Shown here one piece after another: positions 16,621-25,227 of a stretch of DNA of 64,000 bases. Source of the DNA: Geminocystis sp. NIES-3708 (GTDB lineage Bacteria; Cyanobacteriota; Cyanobacteriia; Cyanobacteriales; Cyanobacteriaceae); NCBI RefSeq assembly GCF_001548095.1, contig NZ_AP014815.1, positions 2,417,656-2,481,655 of the forward strand, in the 5' to 3' direction. A program made the translations under genes and the position numbers. Each line of letters starts with the position of its first letter. The stretch's first letter is position 1. Under the pieces are notes generated by a model, which saw only the letters and a program-made list of their open reading frames with translations, had not been told where the DNA came from and did not search any database.

Positions 16621-17997
16621 TTATATTTTCTGCTTATTTGGCTTGACTTGGATTTGGCAATCACCGAGTAAGTTACAAATTCCAAAATGCGAGTGTTCAT
16701 CATAGCTGTAACGATGAAGAAGATTAAACGCCACAATTCCGTCATAAACATCGCCTACTTGTAAGTGGCTAATAAACTCATCTTTTAAAACTACGTTTAA
16801 GGAGGCATAATCATCCTTAGACATCGTACCGAATGCAATATTAAGAACATATTCGTTCGGCTCTATACTCAAGGTAATATGGCGACTGAAGCGAATGCAA
16901 TCGCCCTTATTAACCTGGCTAGGAACATTAATTTTGTGCTGAAATGAAGTTTTGTTATGAATTATTACATTATACTTATTAGTAATGCTCACACCAACAA
17001 TCGGCACACCTATATCTTGCTTAATCAGGAATTCACAATAGATATAGGATTCTTCACCTTGTAAAAAATTTAAGGTCGGCTCACCTTTAGAATTACACAT
17101 AGCATAGCGAGTTAGTTGAGCATAACTAGCATCGGGAAAATCCACAGGAATGAAAAATTCATCATTAGGCCAAGAAAAATTATCGGAACTATTAAATGAT
17201 GGTAGAGATGATTTTTGGCTAGAAGTATCTGTTTTTATGCCCAGAGATTTCTTCTGTATAAATCCATGCTTGAGCTGATGAAACTGCCAAATACCTTCCT
17301 TCGGAAGACCTTGATAGATTTTTTTGCCTTGATGTAATAATAAGACTTCTTGACAATATTGCTGCACAGCACCTAACTCATGAGTAACTAAAATAATTGT
17401 TGTTTTTTTAGCAATAAGTTCTTCGAGAAGCTGATAACATTTTTGTTTGAAAAAAATATCGCCAACTGCTAAAACCTCATCTAATATTAAGATATCACTC
17501 TCCAAGAAAGCGAAGAGGGAGAAAGCTAGTCTTATTTTCATTCCAGATGAATATAATTTCATCGGCCGATCAAAAAATTCTTCCAACTCAGAAAACTGAG
17601 CGATTTCTTCCATTCTTTCTTGAACATAACCTTCTGGAAAACCTAACAATTCGGCACTATAAATAGCATTTGCCCTACCACTAAGTTCCGGATTAAAATC
17701 AGTCCCTAATTCCAATAGTGAAAGAACTTTACCATTTAATTCATAGGTTCCTTCTGTTGATCGTAGTACTCCTGTAATGATTTTAAGTAATGTACTTTTA
17801 CCGGCACCATTTTCGCCAATAATACCAATAAAATCACCTCGACGCACTTCAAAGGAAATATCTTTAATTGACCAATATGGTTGATGATAGCTGCGCTTGC
17901 TTATACTGAGCCATTCCCTAGCCCTATTCCAAGGATTATCATAAATCTTAAAACATTTACCTAGGTTTTCTACGCGCAAAATAATGTCATCATTCAT
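16621..17997 (-). CDS. wzt: ABC transporter ATPase Wzt with C-terminal carbohydrate-binding domain
   Basis: The 458-residue protein has Walker A GENGAGKST (61-69), the signature region YSSGMKIRLAFS (149-160), Walker B ILILDE (169-174) and switch His206. The tail beyond ~290 matches the Wzt C-terminal domain that in O-antigen exporters recognises the modified end of the glycan (GVSITNKYNVIIHNKT). It overlaps the Wzm stop by four bases, as expected for a translationally coupled pair. Such transporters export a lipid-linked polymer or glycolipid built on the cytoplasmic face. The terminal modification it reads could be made by the neighbouring oxygenases or the acyl-forming fusion enzyme, but this is inference. 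Function of the pair is confident; cargo unknown. Confidence 0.93.
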   Translation of the reverse strand: MNDDIILRVENLGKCFKIYDNPWNRAREWLSISKRSYHQPYWSIKDISFEVRRGDFIGIIGENGAGKSTLLKIITGVLRSTEGTYELNGKVLSLLELGTDFNPELSGRANAIYSAELLGFPEGYVQERMEEIAQFSELEEFFDRPMKLYSSGMKIRLAFSLFAFLESDILILDEVLAVGDIFFKQKCYQLLEELIAKKTTIILVTHELGAVQQYCQEVLLLHQGKKIYQGLPKEGIWQFHQLKHGFIQKKSLGIKTDTSSQKSSLPSFNSSDNFSWPNDEFFIPVDFPDASYAQLTRYAMCNSKGEPTLNFLQGEESYIYCEFLIKQDIGVPIVGVSITNKYNVIIHNKTSFQHKINVPSQVNKGDCIRFSRHITLSIEPNEYVLNIAFGTMSKDDYASLNVVLKDEFISHLQVGDVYDGIVAFNLLHRYSYDEHSHFGICNLLGDCQIQVKPNKQKI

Positions 17998-18800
17998 ATC
18001 CTGTCTCTAACTTCACTCTGGAGTTTGTCATTTATATTAGCCCCTAACCAGACAAAAGAAGCTATCCAGCCTATCATTATCACCCAAATATTCAGATCTG
18101 GAATTCTATCTTCTAAAACTAAATCACGAAATGATTTAATGAAAGCATAGGGAGGATTAGCATAGAGCCAAGGTAAGAAGCGATCGGGAATGATTGAGGT
18201 TGGATAATAAATCGGTATTGTCCAAGACCACAGAGGAATAATAAATTGTAAAATTTGTTTAATGTCAGGGAAGAGAATTTGTAGATTTGCTAAAGCTAAA
18301 CTCATCCCAAAAGCTAATCCTTGAAAAAGTAGCCCCACAATTGGTAAAAACAAAATATTCCAGCCTAAATCTTTGCCAAACAGAGGAGTGATCAGTATTA
18401 TTAAGCCTAAATAAATATAAACAAGGAACAAGGAAGCTAATGTAACTTTACCGACAAAAATTTCTGAAGGGATTGCTAAACGTCTTAAATAGATAGCATT
18501 TTTAAAAAAAGCATCACTACCTTGAACAATAGTTTCTGTAAAACCACGCCAGGGTAATAAAGCCGCCATAAGATATAACGAATAAGAATTACCCTCGATT
18601 TTATTAGGGATCAAAAGTGAGAAAACGATCGTATAAATAATGATTTCAAATAGTGGGCTAATCACATTCCAAAGTATGCCTATTCCAGTACCAGCATAGC
18701 GATGACGCAATTCGTACCAAGCGTTGTAAAACATATACCGCCTGTACTTATAAAAATTCAGAAAAAAGCTATTTCTTTGATTATTACTCATGTATTTCAT
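17994..18800 (-). CDS. wzm: ABC-2 type permease Wzm
   Basis: The 268-residue membrane protein starts with a cytoplasmic YRRYMFYNAWYELRHRYAG segment. About six hydrophobic spans follow, beginning with GILWNVISPLFEIIIYTIVF and SLYLMAALLPWRGF. It ends in the PIYYPTSIIPDRFLPWLYANPPYAFIKSFRD motif common to polysaccharide-export permeases. With the adjoining ATPase it forms the inner-membrane channel for a lipid-linked glycan. The start at 18800 is used, but an ATG three codons in (KYMSNN) is also possible. It is the first gene of the minus-strand run Wzm-Wzt-E1 fusion-PhyH x3-AsnB-GT4. Immediately upstream lies a sulfotransferase remnant followed by IS DNA, so the operon's original promoter may be gone. 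Confidence 0.93.
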   Translation of the reverse strand: MKYMSNNQRNSFFLNFYKYRRYMFYNAWYELRHRYAGTGIGILWNVISPLFEIIIYTIVFSLLIPNKIEGNSYSLYLMAALLPWRGFTETIVQGSDAFFKNAIYLRRLAIPSEIFVGKVTLASLFLVYIYLGLIILITPLFGKDLGWNILFLPIVGLLFQGLAFGMSLALANLQILFPDIKQILQFIIPLWSWTIPIYYPTSIIPDRFLPWLYANPPYAFIKSFRDLVLEDRIPDLNIWVIMIGWIASFVWLGANINDKLQSEVRDRI

Positions 18801-18809
18801 TAAATTGTC

Positions 18810-19060
18810 TCACTCCCAGTCAAATTCCATACCTAAATATTTTTCTAATTCCTGATTATAAGCACGATAAAATGCTTTTAGCTTAGAGCGTAAATCATCG
18901 GAGATAGGGGAGTAAGAACCAATATTACTATTTCTGTAAAAACTAAGTTGATGATAAGATAAACCCAAAAATTGATAAACGCTTTTCATTGTACCTGATG
19001 GATCGCTTAATAAATCTCACTCTTGAGGAATAGAAACTGCTCTTTTGGTAAAATAGATAA
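18810..19060 (-). pseudogene. 3' remnant of a sulfotransferase
   Basis: The minus frame gives DLLSDPSGTMKSVYQFLGL, then SDDLRSKLKAFYRAYNQELE and KYLGMEFDWE before a stop at 18810-18812. This is the typical C-terminus of PAPS-dependent sulfotransferases (DLL.DP...M..VYQFLGL; FY..YN..L...LG..F.W). A TGA sits just before DLLSDP, and the PAPS-binding N-terminus is absent. The cluster therefore once carried a sulfation step, now lost. The left limit at about 19060 is approximate; from there to ~19226 I see nothing recognisable. Confidence 0.75.
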
Positions 19061-19226
19061 CGATTCTTTTAGATAAAAGACATATAGACCAAACAATAGA
19101 TGGTGTAGTGATAGACAAGGATTATAACCCACATTCCGCATATTTTAATAGAATACTAAAAACAACACTAGAGATTATCTCTTGATTATAGTAAGTGACA
19201 AAAAGTCTATGTTTTAGTGCGATAGT

Positions 19227-20300
19227 AACCTGAGTTCGATCTAAAAATAAACATGAAAACAATGTATAGTAAAGGTTTTAGGCTTTTAACTTATTTTCTG
19301 TTATAAATGATCATAACAAATTGGAGCTAAAAATAAGAATTTTAGCTTAATTTTAATATAAATTAATATTACTTAAATAACTAAATTACTAAAGTAGATA
19401 ATCAATTCATCTCATCTTTTTCTAGTTGTAGTTTTGGCTTTTTATCTTGCCATGTATAAGCAATTAATCCCGCAATTACATTTACTAAAAAATTAATGGA
19501 ACTACGATGACGTAAATGAATTATTTGTGATATGTTTTGCAATTGATCATTAACAGTTTCAATTAATGATCTTTTTCTCAGCATTAATTTTTCCCAGACT
19601 TCTAATAGTCGATTGTTCATATTTTTTTGAAAGGGGTAATTAATTTTATATTTTTTCTATATAATTTTTGAAATAAATCTTGCGAAATATAGCCTTTATC
19701 TCCAAATAATACACCCCATAAATCCTTGGTTAAGTAAAGAACTATTTTTCGTTCATCAATATTTCCAGAAGTTATTTTAAAACTAATAATTTCACCCTAG
19801 TCATTGATAATTAAATGAAGTTTAAAGCAAAAATAATAGTCAAAAGAGCTTTTCCCCAACGATGCTCACTTATCAAAAACCTTGTTTCTTTTTGCTCTTT
19901 TATTATGACAAATGGCTATTCCCATAGTATAAATAAATGAAATTTCTGTATATTTATTTTCCCTTACGAGTATTCATATAATAAATCAAAGGAATAAGAG
20001 CGTGAGACATGAGTAAAAAAAACGATTATAACCGACGAAATTGGGAAAATATTGGCGATGATATATACAAATATGATGTTAATAATAATGTTTAAAATTA
20101 CGATAATTTGAATGGTGAAAGTAAATAATAATAGTCATAATTTCACTCAAACATAATTGAGAATGTTTGATTCTTTTTCTTTCAGAAGAGAACAAAAGTT
20201 GAGCCTGAAAAGATGGTTCAAACATCAGATAAAAATCGTTAACATCACAAAAAAGTTGTTCTAATTCCATAAAATTCATTCTTAGCAAAAACGACAGAAT
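19227..20300 (-). mobile_element. Decayed IS982-family element
   Basis: Three pieces match the intact element at 28994-29960. An AACCTGAGTT end lies near 19227, a transposase C-terminus at 19402-19620 (RKRSLIETVNDQLQNISQI, HRSSINFL), and an N-terminus at 20079-20288 (SQLCLSEIMTIIIYFHHSNY, RNFKHYY). The middle is recognisable only as broken frames with stops. The element cannot encode a working transposase. Its far end near 20300 lies beside the IS4-family insertion, so the true right terminus is unclear. Confidence 0.8.
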
Positions 20301-20345
20301 TATTATGAATTTAAACTTTAAGAAAACAATCTATCAGTCAAAAAA

Positions 20346-21627
20346 CTGAGGGGGCGACAGAACATTCAGAATGCAGATTGGATAAGGGAAATAGCCCTCA
20401 TACCTTGACGATAATAGGACTGTTTCTGAGGAAATAAAGAGGTTAACTTATCTAATTGTTCTTGAAAAAAGCAGATTTCACTTAGCCATTTTATCCCATT
20501 TAAACCAATAGAAAAATCACTATATCTTTTATATCTTCTTCTTTTTTCTGTGGGTCTAACTAGATATTCACTTATTCCTTTTCTTTTAATTTCTTCTCCT
20601 ATAAATGTTGAATAACTATAGGATAATGTTATCAGTATAATTAAAGAAATTAGTCGTTCATTTTCAAGTTTTGTACTTTCTAAGTTATAACCTCCTAATT
20701 TAAAATCTCTAAACATTTCTTCAATACCCATTCTTTTGGAATAAGCAGAGATTGTTTCCGACATACTTTCTAAATTTGTGAGAATAAACCATGGCTGTTT
20801 ACTCGATTTATGTCTATAGTTTTTCTTCCATTTTGCTGCTAAATTAATTCCTGAGAATCCCTTGGTTTTTGTAACTTTTATTCCTCGATAATATACGGAG
20901 AATCCTGGAGATAAACCTAATTCACTCAATCGAAACCATATATCAGTTTCTAACTCCACATATTCACTCTTTTTTAAACGTAGAGATAAATAAACCTGTT
21001 TCTCTACTGATAACCATTTTGCTAAATCCACAGAGCAAAATTCTCTATCTCCTAAAACGATTATTTTATATTCAATTAATAAATTAATACTTGCTTCTAA
21101 TACTTGTTTTTGTTCTGATAAATTACTACTTCCTTTTTTATTTAATCAGATAAAATATACAGGGATAGCTCCTTGATGATGAACTAAACTTACCATCAAT
21201 ATATTAATGTTTTGCCACTGTGTTCTATCCATGACTAAATAAATTACTTTGTTTGATTCCCATTGGTTCATAATCCATGATTTTAAAATCGGAAACCATA
21301 TGGTTTCAACTTTCCAATTTTTCAGACTTAAAAATCTTTGTAACTTTTTAATTCTACTTCTTAATTTAATCGGATAAGGAAAAAGTTTTGCCATTTCTTC
21401 TAACCTAACAGTTTTAAGATTTTGAAGTAAATTAACTAAAAGACAAAGAGTTAAATATTGAGGTAAATTAAACTGTTTTTTTAAATACTCCTGATAAAAT
21501 TGGGGAAGTTGAAACATCTTTTTCTATAGTAATTAATATAAAAACTAAAAACATCTTATTTTTATCCAGATTACCAGCTTCAATCTCTTATACCATCGTC
21601 TGTTTACCTTCATTGTCGCCCCCTCAG
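20346..21627 (-). mobile_element. IS4-family insertion sequence, copy 1
   Basis: A 1,282-bp element bounded by perfect 14-base inverted ends CTGAGGGGGCGACA and flanked by the 9-base direct repeat GTCAAAAAA (20337-20345 and 21628-21636). As far as can be read it is identical to the copy at 44063-45344 in opposite orientation. It carries one transposase gene split by a TGA. It separates PhyH/cyclase/UbiA from Wzm/Wzt and so divides the proposed island. Confidence 0.93.
20366..21517 (-). pseudogene. IS4-family transposase with in-frame TGA
   Basis: The two open stretches (21146-21517 and 20366-21031) are one reading frame separated by an in-frame TGA right after GAIPVYFI. The first catalytic Asp is in VMDRTQWQN, the second in VLGDREFCS (inside the gap, still in frame). 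The IS4 signature Y-x2-R-x3-E-x6-K is exact in YSKRMGIEEMFRDFK. Relatives are expected to have a sense codon, probably Trp, at the TGA. The same TGA is present in copy 2. A complete protein would need readthrough or a partner in trans. Confidence 0.88.
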
Positions 21628-21834
21628 GTCAAAAAATTAACATTTATTGATAAAATTTGATTACTTTTCCTCATTACATAAGTAATAAATATTAAAAATT
21701 GTTAAGGAGAGTAGCGTGCAGCGTAGCTGTGCCTTTGGCATCGCATCTTTTTCCAATTTATACAGACAAAAAATTACAGCTTATTTTCTTACATCAAACT
21801 CAGGTGATCCTCGTTCTCAACCTAAATCTAGAGG
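21628..21834. other. Intergenic DNA with a short palindromic repeat
   Basis: After the target duplication the sequence is AT-rich until 21707-21747, which holds the GC-rich GCGTGCAGCGTAGC...GCCTTTGGCATCGC. This resembles short dispersed repeats of the AGCGTGCCTTTGGCATCGC type seen in many cyanobacterial genomes. Nothing coding was found. It may act as a terminator-like hairpin for the PhyH gene at 21835, which converges on it. Confidence 0.4.
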
Positions 21835-22776
21835 CTATTGCGTAAGTCTTATTAATGCTTGAATATTCTTAGTAACCCAGCGAAAAAGTTCCATTTTTTT
21901 AGGTTCTGATAATGTTTCAATTACAACTGATGTGTTTTCGGGAATCCCTTTTTCCTGTCGGTATTTTCTAAAAAATGCCTTTCGATCTAGTGATTCGGGC
22001 TCAAAGTCTATTGGTCCTAGATTTCTGTACCATTGTGGTCTTTTCCCTTCTATCAGCTCCGGAAAATTGTCATAATAAAAGTTGTCGTCAGTCTCATAAA
22101 TTTCGATCGGCTTGCCATCGCCTGATTCCTGATAATAATGAATATTTCTACTATCTTCAGGGAATACGCTGCAAACTACAGCAACCCTGTTATGGTCAGA
22201 GTTATTAGGCTTTGACCCATGAAAGAGATTGTGAGCATAAATGCAGACTTCGCCTGTTTTCATCGGCACTGGTTGCAAACAAGGTTCTAACTCATCATCA
22301 AACTCAAGAAAAAGGCTGGGCTTAGTCAGGCAACGTACTGTTGTGAAGAATTTATGGCTACTTGGAATTACTTGAAGGCAACCGTTATGCTCATTAACAT
22401 TTTCGAGAGGAACCCAAAAACTCAGGGAAATTCCCTCACGTTCGTCAATGTTGTTAAAATCCTGATGCAGTTGAGATGCACTTTCACTTCCAACACCTTT
22501 CACCAGAAAACTGCCTCCTGCAATTCTATGATTCATGCAAATTTGGTCTATATGAGGTTTAAACAAATCCGTAATAACTTTACCAACATGACGGTTCTGT
22601 TTTTGATCCCTCCTATTGTAAACATTGGAATAAATTCGTTTCAATTCGCCAGGATTGACTTCTTCATATAATTTCGATAATACCTGAATTTCTTGAGGAC
22701 TAAGCATAGGTAATACTAAAAAACCGTCTTGATCGAACTTTTCTTGAAGCGTAATATCCCTGAATAAAGGTTTCAT
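21835..22776 (-). CDS. PhyH-family Fe(II)/2OG oxygenase, fourth copy
   Basis: The 313-residue protein has a complete PhyH site: His104 and Asp106 (QLHQDFNNIDE), LSFWVPLENVNEHNGCLQVI, distal His186 (YAHNLFHGSKP) and Arg197 (HNRVAVV). The frame is open to a TTG at 22803, but the ATG at 22776 is preferred because MKPLFRDITLQEKFDQDGF matches the N-terminus of the PhyH at 13125 (MRQIFQDNDLQKSFLKKGY). It is more distant from the tandem pair. It ends the run UbiA - toroid cyclase - PhyH on the minus strand, 99 bases downstream of the cyclase-like gene. A role hydroxylating the prenylated or cyclised product is a reasonable guess. Confidence in the family is high. Confidence 0.88.
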   Translation of the reverse strand: MKPLFRDITLQEKFDQDGFLVLPMLSPQEIQVLSKLYEEVNPGELKRIYSNVYNRRDQKQNRHVGKVITDLFKPHIDQICMNHRIAGGSFLVKGVGSESASQLHQDFNNIDEREGISLSFWVPLENVNEHNGCLQVIPSSHKFFTTVRCLTKPSLFLEFDDELEPCLQPVPMKTGEVCIYAHNLFHGSKPNNSDHNRVAVVCSVFPEDSRNIHYYQESGDGKPIEIYETDDNFYYDNFPELIEGKRPQWYRNLGPIDFEPESLDRKAFFRKYRQEKGIPENTSVVIETLSEPKKMELFRWVTKNIQALIRLTQ

Positions 22777-22875
22777 AATGGAAATTTTTTCTAAAACAAA
22801 CAACTACAAGGGAGTAGAAAATTTTAAATCTGTCAGTCTCAATATATCATATTAGGATAAATGTTTTGATTCGTC

Positions 22876-23925
22876 TTATTTATGTGAGGTACGATATCTA
22901 GTTAAAGCTTCTATGGCAAAACCAGTGGTTAACACTGCCGAGCCAAAGATTGCTTTATAGTATCCCCCATAGAAAGGGATAAACTGCCATGAACCATCAG
23001 TCTGCTGAGTTTTTAATAAATAATCAATTGCTTTATCTAAATTTGGAGATTGGTAATTAAAATTTAGCAATGTAGATATTGCCAAAGCAGTCAGTAATTC
23101 ATCGCCAAAAGAGCCATCGGATTTTTGTAAATTCAAAACTTTATTAACCAACGAGACTTTTACAAATCTTAAAGATGTCACACCATTAAAATATGCTCTT
23201 GAAAGCATATAGTAAAAACTCACTTTATGATTATAAAATGATATATCTTTATCTTCGGTATCTTTAAGAACAACATCAATCAGATAATTAATTAACTTTT
23301 GGGTTTGTGGGATTTCGCCTAGATATAAAGCGACATTGGCATTAACAGTACAACAAATATCTTCCTTATTTGTTAAGTTCCAGATTTTATCGACATGAGC
23401 AAAAGATTTACCTTTGGTTAAAAGTGATAAAATTAGTCTTCTGGGAGAATTGTTTAGTACCCATGTATAGAATAAACCTCGATCGTTTCTATTCTCAAAA
23501 ATGATTTTAGTGTTATCTGGAAATGGAACATTGTTCATTTTGAGAACGTAGGATATACACGAGATGTCATCTAAATCGGGGGGGATAGTCCTGTGTAATT
23601 TATTCTTAGATGACCAATACCTCCACAAACCACCCTTCTCCATTTCATTTAAAACAAAACTCAGCCCTTTATCTATTAAGTTCTTTACTTTATCTTTATG
23701 CCTTAAAAAACTTAATGAATACAAAATTAATGAAGTAACAAAGGGGGAACTATCAAAAACTAGATTTTCGGTTAACTCCTCATTAATACCAAAATTTTGA
23801 TAAGTTAGACTCAACATTTCTTTTGGTAAAGCGGTTGGAAACTCGCCATCATCTAGTTGATTTTTCTCTAAATAATCTATCGCTTTGGATATACTAATTT
23901 CTAATTCAGTGGAAGGCGATCGCAT
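22876..23925 (-). CDS. Alpha/alpha-toroid terpene-cyclase-like protein with DLDD motif
   Basis: The 349-residue protein is built of helical-hairpin repeats of the prenyltransferase/squalene-cyclase superfamily. These include EKNQLDDGEFPTAL (20-33), LQKSDGSFGDELLTALAIS and KTQQTDGSWQFIPFYGGYY near the C-terminus. Residues 115-120 read PPDLDDIS: DLDD fits the DxDD acid motif of class II (protonation-initiated) terpene cyclases. At ~350 residues it is one domain, about half of squalene-hopene cyclase. It sits 60 bases downstream of a UbiA prenyltransferase and upstream of a PhyH oxygenase, a trio suggesting prenylation, cyclisation and hydroxylation. Many short toroid proteins with PPDxDD are uncharacterised, so cyclase activity is a hypothesis. 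Confidence 0.7.
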   Translation of the reverse strand: MRSPSTELEISISKAIDYLEKNQLDDGEFPTALPKEMLSLTYQNFGINEELTENLVFDSSPFVTSLILYSLSFLRHKDKVKNLIDKGLSFVLNEMEKGGLWRYWSSKNKLHRTIPPDLDDISCISYVLKMNNVPFPDNTKIIFENRNDRGLFYTWVLNNSPRRLILSLLTKGKSFAHVDKIWNLTNKEDICCTVNANVALYLGEIPQTQKLINYLIDVVLKDTEDKDISFYNHKVSFYYMLSRAYFNGVTSLRFVKVSLVNKVLNLQKSDGSFGDELLTALAISTLLNFNYQSPNLDKAIDYLLKTQQTDGSWQFIPFYGGYYKAIFGSAVLTTGFAIEALTRYRTSHK

Positions 23926-23985
23926 AAATAATTCTGTATATCTGGTTTGTAATTCATTGCTTACATTTGTAGTTAGGGGATAATT

Positions 23986-25083
23986 TCATCTCCAGAAATT
24001 TTTGTTTCCTTGAATATAACTTATGGTGGACACAAAAATTGGACTTAAGGAACTCCATCTACCTATTATTCCGGGGTAAAATAAAAGTATATGTAGTATT
24101 AGCAATATAGCAAAAGAAGGTTTTTGTAATGACAAAAAACACAGTAAAGATAAGGGCAACCATACTTCATATAAATCGTGAGGAAATATATAATAACCTT
24201 CAAGATAAGTTAAATCGATTGTATTAAAGAACCACCGTTTAAAATTGATAATACTCAAAATAGCATAAAAAACAAAGAAAGCTATCAGCAAAAGTTGAGA
24301 TTGAGAAATAATAGTTAACATTGCCACCAGAAAAATGATTTCAGTAGGTAAGACAATACGAGTTATCCAGAATTTAATTTGATTAATGCCCACTAATTCT
24401 AGATTTGTTATTAATGTTTTAACGCCAGATTTTAAATCGTTCTCTCGATCTGAAATTTGATGAGATATAATTCCCCGAATCCCCATCAAAAAGAAACAAG
24501 CAGTTGATACAAAACCTAGGAATGAACTTTCTGGTCTAGTCGGATAGTTTAGGTGTGAAAATATAGTAGCTACTAGTAGAGTGGGTATTAGATGTACTGA
24601 AAAAGCGTCGCTAATGACACCCCAAGCATCTCTTTCTTTAAGTCTTAAAGGCGGTGCTGCATAAATGGTTAGAGAAATATATAGTGTAGCCAGTAAAATC
24701 GCTGAAAATGGCATAAATCCAATCCATAACCAAGGAATTAGGCCCGCGATCGCCAATCCTATAATGAGTAAAATACGTTTTAATTTAGAGAGGTAAGCTA
24801 TTCTATTTGGCTTATTTGCTTTTAAATCAGCGTCAATGTCAAAAGTATCATTAATTACATGACCATAAGAAGCTACAAAGAACATAGAAGTTATAAGGGG
24901 AATAACTGTCATAATTGATTTTTGTGGGGATATTCCTTCCAGTAAAATTTCAGCATACCCAACAGCAAGTAATTTTGGAGTTTGGGATAACCACCAATCA
25001 CTACCACGAAATAAATTAAAAACAGATACCAATTTTTCTTTGATAAAAGTTAATTTATTAGTTTTTATCTGTGAATTAATCAT
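23986..25083 (-). CDS. UbiA-family membrane prenyltransferase
   Basis: The 365-residue polytopic protein has both Asp-rich motifs of UbiA enzymes. The first is Asn78-Asp79-x2-Asp82-x3-Asp86 (VINDTFDIDADLKANKPNR) and the second Asp212-x3-Asp216 (HQISDRENDLKSG). YAAPPLRLKERDAWG (141-155) and about eight to nine hydrophobic spans also fit. Such enzymes move a prenyl group from a diphosphate to an aromatic or other acceptor, or make decaprenylphosphoryl-ribose from PRPP. Its place next to a toroid cyclase and among glycan genes rather than quinone or chlorophyll genes points to a special substrate. It leads the run UbiA - cyclase - PhyH. The acceptor cannot be deduced. Confidence 0.88.
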   Translation of the reverse strand: MINSQIKTNKLTFIKEKLVSVFNLFRGSDWWLSQTPKLLAVGYAEILLEGISPQKSIMTVIPLITSMFFVASYGHVINDTFDIDADLKANKPNRIAYLSKLKRILLIIGLAIAGLIPWLWIGFMPFSAILLATLYISLTIYAAPPLRLKERDAWGVISDAFSVHLIPTLLVATIFSHLNYPTRPESSFLGFVSTACFFLMGIRGIISHQISDRENDLKSGVKTLITNLELVGINQIKFWITRIVLPTEIIFLVAMLTIISQSQLLLIAFFVFYAILSIINFKRWFFNTIDLTYLEGYYIFPHDLYEVWLPLSLLCFLSLQKPSFAILLILHILLFYPGIIGRWSSLSPIFVSTISYIQGNKNFWR

Positions 25084-25227
25084 AAAATATTGATTAATGA
25101 AGTAATTTTTATGCGATCAAATGTAACTAATATCTTCATGAGGAAAATAACTAAAGAAAAAAAGAATCAGGATTAAAACCCTTACTCGGAAAAAATACCC
25201 TGTCACTTGGAATGACATTTTTTTTTG

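Noticed and set aside
20366-21517. Two separate transposase genes in the IS4 element
   Set aside because: Both pieces share one frame across the TGA, and the second catalytic Asp lies in the gap, so it is one interrupted gene.
23564-23800. A 78-codon plus-strand ORF
   Set aside because: It is antisense inside the toroid cyclase-like gene, with low-complexity sequence and no motif.
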